DNA from: Lysinibacillus sphaericus
GTDB lineage: Bacteria > Bacillota > Bacilli > Bacillales_A > Planococcaceae
Length of the DNA stretch: 56,465 nucleotides
Assembly (NCBI RefSeq): GCF_006864135.1
Contig: NZ_SADV01000028.1
Span: forward strand, 1 to 56,465
Reading direction: 5' to 3'
The notes under the pieces were generated by a model. That model was not told the DNA's origin and did no database searches. It was given only the letters and a program-made list of their open reading frames with translations. Positions 42,693 to 51,303 of the stretch are shown here, in pieces. Each line of letters starts with the position of its first letter. Position 1 is the stretch's first letter. The translations under genes and the position numbers were made by a program.

Positions 42693-44516
42693 TTATTTTG
42701 ATAAATGAAAGGGCACTGTCATAATGACGATATTTTTGTGAAATAATAGCGAAGCGCGAATTAATAGACTCGATTGATTGTGTAACATATGATGCCATCC
42801 TTTTTTCGGTAAAAACTGTGGAATAATAACTGTTACTTGATAGCCTGATTTCGTACATTGATGTTCAACTTTATCAATAAACTTCATCAACGGTTGTGTA
42901 ATACTTCGATATGGTGAATAGTATGTTACAAGCCGTATATCTGGCTGCCAAGCTTTCCATTTCTCCTCAAACGCTTTTGCGTCCGCTTGATCGAAGGCCA
43001 CATAAAAGGCAATAATTTTATCAACGTTTAATGTCTGCGCGTAATGCAAAGTGTTTTCTACTACTTTCGTAATACCAGCAACAGGGACAATGAAAACATT
43101 ACCCTCCACATTCGGTAATTCCACATTATCTAATCTTAGCTGTTCACCAACTGTTTTGTAATGCTGTTTAATACGATGGAACGTCCAAATAATAATTGGT
43201 AAAAAGATAAACACTGGCCATACTTGAGGTAATTTTGTCACAAAAAACATCATGGCTACAATAAAGGAAATGATCGCTCCAACCGTATTGATCGTAAATT
43301 TAGCAAACCAACCTTTTGGCTTTTCACGCCACCATTTTCGCATCATTCCAGCCTGCGCTAAAGTAAACGGAATAAACACCCCTACTGCATAAAGTGGAAT
43401 CAAATGCTCTGTTGTTCCATCAAATAAAAAGATTAAAACAATGGCAGCTAAACCAAGCATCATAATGCCATTTGAATAACCAAGTCGATCCCCGCGAATT
43501 TGGAATATTCTTGGGATAAATCCATCCTTCGATAAATTGACAGCCAGTAAAGGAAAGGCCGAATACCCTGTATTCGCAGCGAGTACTAATATCATCGCTG
43601 TTGTTCCTTGTACTATATAGTAAAAAATATTACGACCTACACTTGCCTCCGCAATTTGTGAGACAACCGTTTCTTTCGCATTTGGAGCAACTCCATAAAA
43701 ATATGCTAGACTCACAATACCGATAAATAGCACTGCTAAAATACCGCCCATAGCCAGTAATGTTTTAGATGCATTTTTCGGCGCTGGATCTCTAAAATTT
43801 GGAATAGCATTTGAAATGGCTTCAACACCAGTCAAAGCTGAGCTTCCTGATGCAAATGCTTTTAATAATATAAATAAACTAATACCTGCAACTGGTGTAC
43901 CGACCTTTGGATGTAACGCTGCAGGAACTTGCCCTGTTAGTACGTTATAAACTCCTACCCCGATTAACATTAGCATCACGATCACAAACAAATAAACTGG
44001 ATACGCTAAAATGGATGCCGATTCTGTGACACCACGTAGGTTTAGAATCGTTAAACATATAACAAAAAACACAGCGATTACCACGTTATAGAGATGCAAA
44101 CTTGGAAATGCCGAAGTAAGGGCATCTGTTCCAGCCGATACACTTACCGCAACTGTTAAAATATAATCTACAAGCAATGATCCACCTGCGACTAGACCTG
44201 CATTGACACCTAAATTTTCCCGAGAAACTACATATGCTCCGCCACCATGTGGATACGCATAAATAACTTGGCGATACGAGAAAATAAGTGCTGTCAGTAA
44301 CACAACTACCCCAGCAGCAATCGGTAGAGAATACCAAAAGGCAACCGTACTTACCGTCATGAGTACAATTAAAATTTGCTCAGGTCCATACGCTACTGAT
44401 GACAACGCATCAGAAGATAGTATGGCAAGTGCTTTTGTTTTACTAAGCTTTTGTTCCCCTAACGCATCAGATCTTAATGGTTTACCGATAATATAACGTT
44501 TTAATGAGGATTTCAT
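42693..44516 (-). CDS. kimA: High-affinity potassium importer KimA
   Basis: 607 residues from the ATG at 44516, which follows AGAAGGTG; this equals Bacillus subtilis KimA. It matches the protein throughout: GEQKLSKTKALAILSSDALSSVAYGPEQIL, SYRQVIYAYPHGGGAYVVSRENLG, GSSALTGVEAISNAIPNF, and the C-terminal cytoplasmic domain ending LPKKGWHHMLHNQSSLLIRASLLF. It is an APC-fold K+/H+ symporter; the cytoplasmic domain binds cyclic di-AMP and shuts it. Transcription is also under a cyclic di-AMP riboswitch, giving double control by the same signal. Confidence 0.95.
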   Translation of the reverse strand: MKSSLKRYIIGKPLRSDALGEQKLSKTKALAILSSDALSSVAYGPEQILIVLMTVSTVAFWYSLPIAAGVVVLLTALIFSYRQVIYAYPHGGGAYVVSRENLGVNAGLVAGGSLLVDYILTVAVSVSAGTDALTSAFPSLHLYNVVIAVFFVICLTILNLRGVTESASILAYPVYLFVIVMLMLIGVGVYNVLTGQVPAALHPKVGTPVAGISLFILLKAFASGSSALTGVEAISNAIPNFRDPAPKNASKTLLAMGGILAVLFIGIVSLAYFYGVAPNAKETVVSQIAEASVGRNIFYYIVQGTTAMILVLAANTGYSAFPLLAVNLSKDGFIPRIFQIRGDRLGYSNGIMMLGLAAIVLIFLFDGTTEHLIPLYAVGVFIPFTLAQAGMMRKWWREKPKGWFAKFTINTVGAIISFIVAMMFFVTKLPQVWPVFIFLPIIIWTFHRIKQHYKTVGEQLRLDNVELPNVEGNVFIVPVAGITKVVENTLHYAQTLNVDKIIAFYVAFDQADAKAFEEKWKAWQPDIRLVTYYSPYRSITQPLMKFIDKVEHQCTKSGYQVTVIIPQFLPKKGWHHMLHNQSSLLIRASLLFHKNIVIMTVPFHLSK

Positions 44517-44628
44517 ATTCAACACCTTCTAGTTTCATAGAATGTGTTTCGCATTTCTAAATCGATTACACTTTAGCATAATCGGTTTTTGTGCCAATCA
44601 CCGGGGCCTTGTTTTATAAAATGAAGAT

Positions 44629-44668
44629 AAAAAAAATCTACAAGTCATCACTAAATAAGACTTGTAGA
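44629..44668 (-). terminator. Riboswitch terminator before kimA
   Basis: TCTACAAGTC and GACTTGTAGA, loop of 12 bases, then eight T on the minus strand. It lies between the aptamer and kimA and is the off switch. Confidence 0.9.
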
Positions 44669-44689
44669 CGCTCATTCGTCTGCCAAGCT

Positions 44690-44836
44690 CCACTTTTCTG
44701 CTCTTAACGCTTACGAGGTTAGCTGTCGGATTCGGGCCTGAGTAGCCCTACCCCTCAATAAATGAAGAGATTCACCCCAAGGATTACCTATGTAATCCAA
44801 AAAATTGGGTCCCCCGCGTCTAATTGCTTCAGCGAT
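44690..44836 (-). promoter_or_regulatory. ydaO-type cyclic di-AMP riboswitch
   Basis: The minus strand carries the ydaO/yuaA conserved blocks in order: GACGCGGGGGACCCAATTTT, ATCCTTGGGGTGAATCTCTT, GAGGGGTAGGGCTACTCAGG and CCCGAATCCGACAGCTAACC then TCGTAAGCGTTAAGAG. Binding of cyclic di-AMP favours the terminator at 44629-44668 and lowers KimA. Confidence 0.95.
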
Positions 44837-44967
44837 TTAGAAATTTGAAACTTTTATAATGATGTCATATTACGCCTGTATTAAAAAAAAGTAAAGATGA
44901 AAAAAACGGTTACAAAAAATTTTTTTTACTTGATATTTCGAATATTTTAATTACGTCTCACTACCAT

Positions 44968-45080
44968 ACGTGTAGTTGACTTCCGTTCCAACTGGGCGCT
45001 TTCCTAGGAAGCCGCTTCGCTATGCATTTCAGGGTCACCTCTATGAATTCCCACCGAGTCGCCTAGCCACACTCTATCAT
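44968..45080 (+). repeat. Dispersed intergenic repeat, copy e (decayed)
   Basis: ACGTGTAGTTGACTTCCGTT, CCAACTGGGCGCTTTCCTAG, AGGGTCACCTCTATGAATTC, GAGTCGCCTAGCCACACTC: the same ordered blocks as copy d. Confidence 0.75.
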
Positions 45081-45137
45081 TCCTCAACTTCGACATGATT
45101 TTTTATTATTTGAAGAATAACGCTTTAACTTCTTTCA

Positions 45138-45260
45138 GCAAATGTTTTCTGTAGCGAAAGCAAAGCGGCAGCTACAGTAATTTTCTGTAGCGAAAGCGAA
45201 GTGTCAACTATAGACGTTTTTTGTGCCGAAAACGTAGCGTAAGGTATAGATGTTTGGACA
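45138..45260. repeat. Three degenerate GTAGCGAAAGC hairpin units and a GATGTTTGGACA end
   Basis: TTTTCTGTAGCGAAAGC occurs at about 45146 and 45181, and a decayed TTTTTTGTGCCGAAAACG copy at 45217; GATGTTTGGACA follows at 45249. The remaining bases to 45588 show no gene. Confidence 0.6.
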
Positions 45261-45588
45261 ACCGCCGAAAAGTTACCTAAACCTGCCATTCATCTTACCA
45301 CCTATAGAGGAGGGAGACATTTGTAACTGCTGTCTCACTTTCGTTCCAATTGATGGAAGAAGTTAAAAGCCACCTTATAAGTATATTCCCTCTTTTAAAA
45401 TGCCAAAGTACATTAATCCTTGGATCATTTTAAAATGAAGCGAATATTTTGTTATGATGCTTCAATACATTATGATACACAAACAAAATCAAAGTCCTTC
45501 ACTAAATTAAAAACATTTCGGATTTAGAAAAACATTGAGCAAACTCCTTCACATTTTCTTCTTCAAGCTATAAAATAAGAATATATCA

Positions 45589-45604
45589 TTTTCCTCTAGG
45601 AAAC
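45589..45604 (+). promoter_or_regulatory. Probable MntR operator upstream of mntH
   Basis: TTTTCCTCTAGGAAAC is an inverted repeat close to the MntR box of Bacillus mntH (TTTGCCTTAAGGAAAC from memory). It is 40 bases before the mntH ATG. Manganese-loaded MntR would repress there. Confidence 0.65.
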
Positions 45605-45644
45605 TTTATTTCACTTGCGATACTCTTTGAAATGAGGGAACAAC

Positions 45645-46910
45645 ATGGTTTACAAACAAATGAATAAATCGTCCGCTGAGGCGGTTTTAGATGGAGATAT
45701 AAAAGGTTGGCGACGAATCTTACCGTTTCTTGGCCCAGCCTTCATCGCAGCAGTTGCCTATATTGATCCAGGCAACTTCGCAACAAATATAACAGCAGGT
45801 TCACAATATGGATATTTACTACTGTGGGTAATCGCCTTTTCCAATTTAATGGCGGTGTTAATTCAATCCTTGTCGGCAAAGCTTGGTATTGCGACAGGCA
45901 AAAATTTACCCGAAATAGCACGTGAAAATTTTTCTAGAAAAACTTCTATATTTTTATGGATACAGGCTGAATTGGTCATTATTGCAACAGACCTAGCAGA
46001 ATTTATTGGTGCTGCACTAGGGCTGTACTTGTTATTTAACATTCCAATGTTGCCTGCAGCGCTTATTACCGCAGTCGGCTCATTTGCTATTTTAGAATTA
46101 CAGCGCAGAGGCTTTAGAGCGTTTGAGGCAGGTATTTCTGGCATGGTGCTTATTGTCGTATTAGCGTTTGCATTCCAAACATTTTTGGCACAGCCAAATT
46201 GGGTCGATGTAACAATAGGCATGTTCACACCACGCTTTGATGGTGTAGATTCTATTTTACTGGCAACAGGTATTTTAGGAGCGACTGTTATGCCACACGC
46301 TATTTACTTACATTCTTCACTAACTCAAAGTCGTATCATCGGCCGAAATGATGCTGAAAAAAAACGTATATTCCGTTTTGAATTTATTGATATTATCATC
46401 GCGATGATTGTCGCAGGCGCTATCAATATGAGTATGCTTATTATTGCTGCAGCAGTATTCCATACTCAAGGCGTAGTAGTTGAAGACTTAGATATCGCTT
46501 ATAACGGATTAAAAGCAGCGCTTGGTCCGATGGCGGCCGTGTCCTTTGGCCTTGGGCTTCTTATTGCGGGTCTTGCTAGCTCTTCAGTTGGTACACTCGC
46601 AGGTGACGTTGTGATGCAAGGCTTCATTAGAAAGAAAATCCCACTCTATTTACGCCGTGCTATTACAATGCTACCTCCTCTGGTGATCATTGCATCCGGC
46701 GTTAATGCAACATATGCGCTTGTCCTAAGCCAGGTTATTTTATCCTTTGGTATTGCATTTGCTCTTGTACCACTTGTGATGTTTACAAGTAAACGTACCA
46801 TCATGGGAAGCCTCGTCAACCATCGTATTACAACTATATTAGGATGGATTGTCGTGGTGATTGTAGTCGTTTTAAATCTTTATTTATTATGGCAAACGGT
46901 ATTTGGTTAA
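45645..46910 (+). CDS. mntH: Nramp manganese/divalent-metal:proton symporter
   Basis: 421 residues, 11 membrane segments. The Nramp metal site is seen in helix 1 (GPAFIAAVAYIDPGNFATNI, with DPGN) and helix 6 (GILGATVMPHAIYLHSSLTQSR, with the MPH motif). It imports Mn2+ with protons. GAGGGA precedes the ATG. A MntR-like box upstream and a strong terminator downstream make it a single-gene unit. Confidence 0.95.
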   Translation: MVYKQMNKSSAEAVLDGDIKGWRRILPFLGPAFIAAVAYIDPGNFATNITAGSQYGYLLLWVIAFSNLMAVLIQSLSAKLGIATGKNLPEIARENFSRKTSIFLWIQAELVIIATDLAEFIGAALGLYLLFNIPMLPAALITAVGSFAILELQRRGFRAFEAGISGMVLIVVLAFAFQTFLAQPNWVDVTIGMFTPRFDGVDSILLATGILGATVMPHAIYLHSSLTQSRIIGRNDAEKKRIFRFEFIDIIIAMIVAGAINMSMLIIAAAVFHTQGVVVEDLDIAYNGLKAALGPMAAVSFGLGLLIAGLASSSVGTLAGDVVMQGFIRKKIPLYLRRAITMLPPLVIIASGVNATYALVLSQVILSFGIAFALVPLVMFTSKRTIMGSLVNHRITTILGWIVVVIVVVLNLYLLWQTVFG

Positions 46911-46911
46911 T

Positions 46912-46959
46912 AAAATGCCAGACACAAAGACCTTCCTTTGGTTTTGTGTCTGGCATTTT
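46912..46959 (+). terminator. Terminator of mntH
   Basis: AAAATGCCAGACACAAAGACC pairs with GGTTTTGTGTCTGGCATTTT (about 19 pairs), ending TTTTT right after the stop. Confidence 0.92.
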
Positions 46960-46982
46960 TACATGTAAAGGGCTTTTTCAGA

Positions 46983-47158
46983 ACGTGGAGTGATTTCCGT
47001 TCCAACTGGACGCTTTGTTGTTGCTGCCGCTTCGTTTCACTGCGCTTTCGCACAGTTAAAACATTGTTGCTGCCGCTTCGTTTCACTGCGCTTTCGCACA
47101 GTTAAAACATTGTTGCTGCCGCTTCGTTTCACTGTGCTTTCACTACAGAAAATAATTG
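46983..47158 (+). repeat. Composite dispersed repeat, copy f, with three 46-bp tandem units
   Basis: Starts with the family left edge (GAGTGATTTCCGTTCCAACTGGACGC) and then holds three copies of a 46-base unit containing GCTGCCGCTTCGTTTCACTG, at 47023, 47069 and 47115. An open frame of 60 codons over it is only repeat. Confidence 0.8.
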
Positions 47159-47168
47159 CTGAAAGAAG

Positions 47169-47858
47169 TTAAATATCTATCTTCTCTATGTTTCGGAATG
47201 ATAAATAGGCCACGCTTATACCGATAATAGCTAAAGTGATTGGGATGAAAATAATATCATACAAACTAAAGTTACCCGTATTTGATGAAACAACCGATAC
47301 AATTAATATAGATGATACAATCGTTGCCGGAACGGAGTATTTTTTCATGCCAAAATACAATGGTATTAATGCGATGCATGATGCTGCAACTGCATTCATG
47401 ATCACAACGGGAATTCGTTGTATTATGAAAGAGAACGACAATGGATCTGAAAGCAGTTGGAAACTCTCACTAACAGTACAAAAAACCGCTGTTATAAAAA
47501 TAGTCGATAAAATAATTGCACAAAAAGTAAAAAGAACAACAATGGCTAGCTTTGAAACAATTAATTTTTTTCTACTTAATGGATACATAAATGCTACAGT
47601 GATGGTTTTATATTTGAATTCTCCAATAATGAATTTGGCGATTAACACACTAGCAAAAATAATAAACACTGCTCTTACACCAGAATCTATAAAGCCAAAT
47701 GCCGCCTGATAATTTCTGAGATCTTGATCCCCTTCTACTTTAGCAATAAATATAAGCATAAATATAACACCTAGTAATATACAATTTGCAAAAACAGCTT
47801 TTTTTATATACGAACCGATATGATATTTTTTCATTTCTAGACGCATTAAATTAAGCAC
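47169..47858 (-). CDS. ABC-2 type transporter permease (lantibiotic/bacitracin type)
   Basis: 229 residues with six membrane segments: start MLNLMRLEMKKYHIGSYIKKAVFANCILLG, then FIIFASVLIAKFIIGEFKYKTITVAFMYPLSRKKLI, a typical ABC-2 signature. Overlaps the ATP-binding gene by 8 bases. With it forms an exporter that may remove peptide antibiotics. Adjacent to a two-component system that may sense the substrate. Confidence 0.85.
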   Translation of the reverse strand: MLNLMRLEMKKYHIGSYIKKAVFANCILLGVIFMLIFIAKVEGDQDLRNYQAAFGFIDSGVRAVFIIFASVLIAKFIIGEFKYKTITVAFMYPLSRKKLIVSKLAIVVLFTFCAIILSTIFITAVFCTVSESFQLLSDPLSFSFIIQRIPVVIMNAVAASCIALIPLYFGMKKYSVPATIVSSILIVSVVSSNTGNFSLYDIIFIPITLAIIGISVAYLSFRNIEKIDI

Positions 47859-48774
47859 TAACTACACCTCCATTGATTAACTTCAAGAAATAATCCTCTA
47901 ATGAGCTTGTTTTTTTGCTAATGCCCTCAATTTCAATATCATGCTCAATCAATGTTTTAGATAGCAACTTTTGTGAAGCTGCCGAATCATAAATTCGAAT
48001 GCAATTGTCATCCATTAGTTTGAAATTAGTAATATTTAATTTACTTTCTATAATAAAGGCAGCCTTTTGCCCATTATTGACAATCACTTCAATATAATCT
48101 GTTTGACTACGATTGACAACGTCCATTGAAACTTCCTTAATCAATCTTCCATCTTTAATAACCCCAACTGTATCTGCCAATTGTTCAATTTCACCCAAAA
48201 TATGACTAGAGATAATAATCGTAATTCCATACTCTTTACAAAGCATCTTGAATAGTTCTCGAAGCTCTTTAATGCCAACTGGATCTAGTCCATTAATCGG
48301 CTCGTCTAAAATAAGTAATTCCGGCTTAGTAATAATTGCACGCGCAATACCCAACCGTTGCTTCATCCCAAGAGAAAAGTCTTTTACACGCTTATTCTCC
48401 GTATTTGTTAATTTTACTAAATTCAGAACATGCGCAATCTCTTTCTTGTCATAATAGCCCATATATTCGCAATGTAATTCTAAGGTTTCCTTTGCTGTTA
48501 AATCTTCATAAAAAATCGGGTATTCAATAATCGTTCCCATCCTTTTCAGCACGTCGAATGAGCGGTCCATTAATTTTTCACCAAAGATTTCAACATCCCC
48601 ACTCGTTGGCTTCGTAAGGTTTGTTAGCATTTTCATGACTGTCGTTTTTCCGGCCCCATTAGGACCTAAAAAACCGTATATCTCTCCCTTTTTCACTTGC
48701 ATAGTCACAGCAGAAACGACTTCTTTCCCTTCAAACACCTTCGTAAGCTGATTTGTTTTTACAATATATGTCAT
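47851..48774 (-). CDS. ABC transporter ATP-binding protein (BcrA-like)
   Basis: 307 residues: Walker A GPNGAGKTT (about 36-44), Q-loop, signature FSLGMKQRLGIARAI (about 133), Walker B LLILDEPINGLDP and the H-loop SSHIL. The C-terminal 80 residues are the extension typical of bacitracin/lantibiotic resistance ATPases. Couples ATP hydrolysis to export by the downstream permease. Confidence 0.92.
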   Translation of the reverse strand: MTYIVKTNQLTKVFEGKEVVSAVTMQVKKGEIYGFLGPNGAGKTTVMKMLTNLTKPTSGDVEIFGEKLMDRSFDVLKRMGTIIEYPIFYEDLTAKETLELHCEYMGYYDKKEIAHVLNLVKLTNTENKRVKDFSLGMKQRLGIARAIITKPELLILDEPINGLDPVGIKELRELFKMLCKEYGITIIISSHILGEIEQLADTVGVIKDGRLIKEVSMDVVNRSQTDYIEVIVNNGQKAAFIIESKLNITNFKLMDDNCIRIYDSAASQKLLSKTLIEHDIEIEGISKKTSSLEDYFLKLINGGVVSA

Positions 48775-48865
48775 GTAGATCTCTCCCTTAAATTTAGCTA
48801 TCCTTATTATAAAAAATGAAACTCTCTAATTTATTACTTGATTCTTACAAATTTCTTAAGCGCAG

Positions 48866-48903
48866 AAAAAAAGCCTGTAAAGCTATAAAATTGCCCTACA
48901 AGC
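48866..48903 (-). terminator. Weak terminator after the histidine kinase 48912-49847
   Basis: GCTTGTA pairs with TACAGGC (one G-T) over a 17-base loop, followed by seven T on the minus strand. It may allow read-through to the ABC genes. Confidence 0.5.
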
Positions 48904-48911
48904 ATGACTGC

Positions 48912-49847
48912 TCAATATGTCATTCGTTTTAAAGAAACTGTAAAAATGGTCTTCTCATATGGGGTACTAGAAAGCTGGATGGAACCCTCCATTAATTCTA
49001 CAAGACGTTTTGTAATGGTTAAGCCAAGGCCACTCCCTTGGAAGGATTTATTTCTGGAATCCTCAAGTGTATACATTCTCTCAAAAACATTATCAATATG
49101 ATATTCGTCGATCCCCTGCCCACGATCCCAGACATCAATAAAAATATTCGTATCATCATTTCTTACTGTGAGCCCAATGATGTTTCCTGCTGCCCCATAG
49201 GCAAATGCATTTGACAGTAAATTATTCAAAACCCTATCTAGCGCTTCTTCATTGCCATGTGCATATGCGGATATCTCTGGTATTGCTATATCGATTTCTA
49301 GTCCCATAGATGTGATCATATCGTAAAATGATAAAATATTTTTGCGGCAAATTTCACTTACATTAATTTTCGTCATTGGATAATCTGTATCTCCTGCCTC
49401 CAATTTTGCCAGGTCAAAAAATGTATGGATTATTTTCAATACTTCCAATGTTTTCGAATGAACGCCAGTGAGCAACCGTTGCCGCTCCTCTTCATTAAGT
49501 GATTGCTTAAGCTTAAGCATTTCCGTATAACCTAGTACAACTGTTAAAGGCGTTTTAAGATCATGGGAAATATTAGACAACATCTTTTTCATAGAGCTTT
49601 CCATTTTTCGATGTGTCGCCAGTACTTTTTGGTTGTGGTCTAGCAACGCATTCATCGCAATTAATAGCTGCTGTAATTCATGATTAGCTGTCGATACTAA
49701 AATCTTCTCGCTCGATTGTTCATTAATGATTGCTTGTAGTTTTTGATGCATGTATTTAATCATAGCGTTCTGTTGTTTTTTTGCTCTCACCTGAAAAATA
49801 ATAATACCTACAAGTAACACAATTATCAGTAATAGTAATATCATCAT
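48912..49847 (-). CDS. Sensor histidine kinase with a single N-terminal membrane segment
   Basis: 311 residues from the ATG at 49847, which follows GAAGGA 7 bases upstream; a longer frame into the regulator gene is less likely. One membrane helix (MMILLLLIIVLLVGIIIFQV) and no extracellular domain, then a coiled coil, HisKA (MLSNISHDLKTPLTVVLGYTEML) and HATPase_c (NLLSNAFAYG, DRGQGID, GSGLGLTITKRL). With almost no outside part it may sense through the membrane or through the neighbouring ABC exporter. Confidence 0.9.
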   Translation of the reverse strand: MMILLLLIIVLLVGIIIFQVRAKKQQNAMIKYMHQKLQAIINEQSSEKILVSTANHELQQLLIAMNALLDHNQKVLATHRKMESSMKKMLSNISHDLKTPLTVVLGYTEMLKLKQSLNEEERQRLLTGVHSKTLEVLKIIHTFFDLAKLEAGDTDYPMTKINVSEICRKNILSFYDMITSMGLEIDIAIPEISAYAHGNEEALDRVLNNLLSNAFAYGAAGNIIGLTVRNDDTNIFIDVWDRGQGIDEYHIDNVFERMYTLEDSRNKSFQGSGLGLTITKRLVELMEGSIQLSSTPYEKTIFTVSLKRMTY

Positions 49848-49851
49848 CTGT

Positions 49852-50550
49852 TTATCCTTCAAATTTATAGCCGATTCCCCAAAGTGTTTTAATATATAGA
49901 GGATTGGATGGATCGTCTTCAATTTTTTCGCGTAATCTTCTTATATGTACATTAATAATATTTTCATCCCCATAGTAAGCATCATTCCAAATCAATTGAT
50001 AAATTTGCTGCTTTGTAAAAACTCGGTTACGATTTGTCACGAATAATTTTAAGATGCCAAATTCCTTTGATGTGAGCTTTATTTGCTGTCCATCCTTCTC
50101 AACTGAAAAATTAACAAGGTCAATCGATAAGTTAGCTATCTCGACAATATCTTTCTTCTCCTCTACTTGACTGGAGTATTTTGTAGCTCTACGAATTGCG
50201 GCCTTAACACGTGCCGAAAATTCCAGCATCGAAAATGGCTTCGCGATATAATCATCTGCCCCTAATCCTAATCCTAACGCTTTATCGACATCACTATCCT
50301 TGGCTGACATAATGATAATTGGAAGTGATGCTTGCTCTCGTATAATCTTTAAAACTTCTAATCCATTAAGTTTCGGAATCATAATATCCAAGATCACTAA
50401 ATCAAAAGAATTATTTAAACAATTTTGTAATGCTTCTTCTCCATTTTCTGCAGAGGTGACAAGGAATCCCTCCATCGTTAAATAGTTTTCCACCATTTCA
50501 CGAATAGCATCGTCATCTTCTACTAGTAAAATATGCTTTTGCACTTTCAT
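49852..50550 (-). CDS. OmpR-family response regulator
   Basis: 232 residues from the ATG at 50550; a GTG two codons later (50544) has better spacing from GAGGTG and may be the true start. Receiver domain VEDDDAIREM with phosphoacceptor in DLVILDIMIPKLNG and Lys in DDYIAKPFSM; winged helix LTSKEFGILKLFVTNRNRVFTKQQIYQLIW and NVHIRRLREKIEDDPSNPLYIKTLWGIGYKF. Operon with the kinase; probable target is the ABC exporter just downstream. Confidence 0.92.
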   Translation of the reverse strand: MKVQKHILLVEDDDAIREMVENYLTMEGFLVTSAENGEEALQNCLNNSFDLVILDIMIPKLNGLEVLKIIREQASLPIIIMSAKDSDVDKALGLGLGADDYIAKPFSMLEFSARVKAAIRRATKYSSQVEEKKDIVEIANLSIDLVNFSVEKDGQQIKLTSKEFGILKLFVTNRNRVFTKQQIYQLIWNDAYYGDENIINVHIRRLREKIEDDPSNPLYIKTLWGIGYKFEG

Positions 50551-50586
50551 GCACCTCTTCCTAACATAAAGTAGTCTATATATGAC

Positions 50587-50716
50587 TTGTCGCTTCGCTT
50601 TCGAACAGATAACATTCGCTACGCTCCAGGGTCTCATCTATGACGCTAATCCCAAAGGAGTCGTCCAGCCTCCACGCAATTTTATAACAAATTTATTACC
50701 CCAAATTTGGTGATGT
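50587..50716 (+). repeat. Dispersed intergenic repeat, copy g
   Basis: TGTCGCTTCGCTTTCGAACAG unit at the left, then CGCTCCAGGGTCTCATCTAT, ACGCTAATCCCAAAGGAGTC, CCAGCCTCCACGCAATTTTA and the TTTGGTGATG terminal arm. Left end of the element is missing. Confidence 0.75.
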
Positions 50717-50908
50717 GTTATTTATCTATCAGTTTACCATATTAAGGTTGTGCACCAAAAGTGGGGGACGATTTGACAAACTAAAGTTCCCTTTTTATTC
50801 TCTCCAGTAATTTTATCTGAAGTCTTTAAAATACAGAATTTGTAATACCGTTTATTAATTGGTATGTTTTTGGTAATAATCAAAATTAATTTAGAAAGGG
50901 CTGGAGAA

Positions 50909-51187
50909 ATGACTTTTAGAAGGAATTACGGGTTTTTTTCTATAATATTTTGTATTATCGGGTTGTTATTGTTTTATGCTAGTTCATTAAGTCCAAATGG
51001 CATTTTCGGGATTTACTTTTATTTAGGTGCTCTACTTTGGGTAATGTGTATATATTTTGGGATATCCGGAATTCGATCAAAACAAACAGGTATTTCTAAA
51101 TATTTAGGATTACTCATCATTTTGCTTGTTCTTGTCATCTACGGATCGATGATTGCAATTATGGGGATAAGAGGTTTTGGCGCTTAA
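50909..51187 (+). CDS. Small membrane protein, 92 residues
   Basis: ATG at 50909 with GGAG 5 bases upstream; a longer frame from 50864 has no signal. Three hydrophobic segments: YGFFSIIFCIIGLLLFYASS, GIYFYLGALLWVMCIYFGISG and YLGLLIILLVLVIYGSMIAI. Family not recognised. Monocistronic. Confidence 0.7.
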   Translation: MTFRRNYGFFSIIFCIIGLLLFYASSLSPNGIFGIYFYLGALLWVMCIYFGISGIRSKQTGISKYLGLLIILLVLVIYGSMIAIMGIRGFGA

Positions 51188-51303
51188 AGATTAATCGGTC
51201 ACTTGGTGTATTTTGATTGTACGTCTAGCATTACAAATTTATTATTTAACTAAAAAAATTGCCCTGCAAGTCATTTCTATGACTCACAGGACAGTTTTAT
51301 TTT

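Noticed and set aside
46990..47172. 60-codon frame upstream of the ABC permease
   Set aside because: It lies wholly in the three 46-bp tandem units of repeat copy f.
50730..50860. Possible insertion-sequence end (GTGCACCAAAAGTGGGGGACG)
   Set aside because: No matching inverted end or transposase fragment is visible in the surrounding bases.
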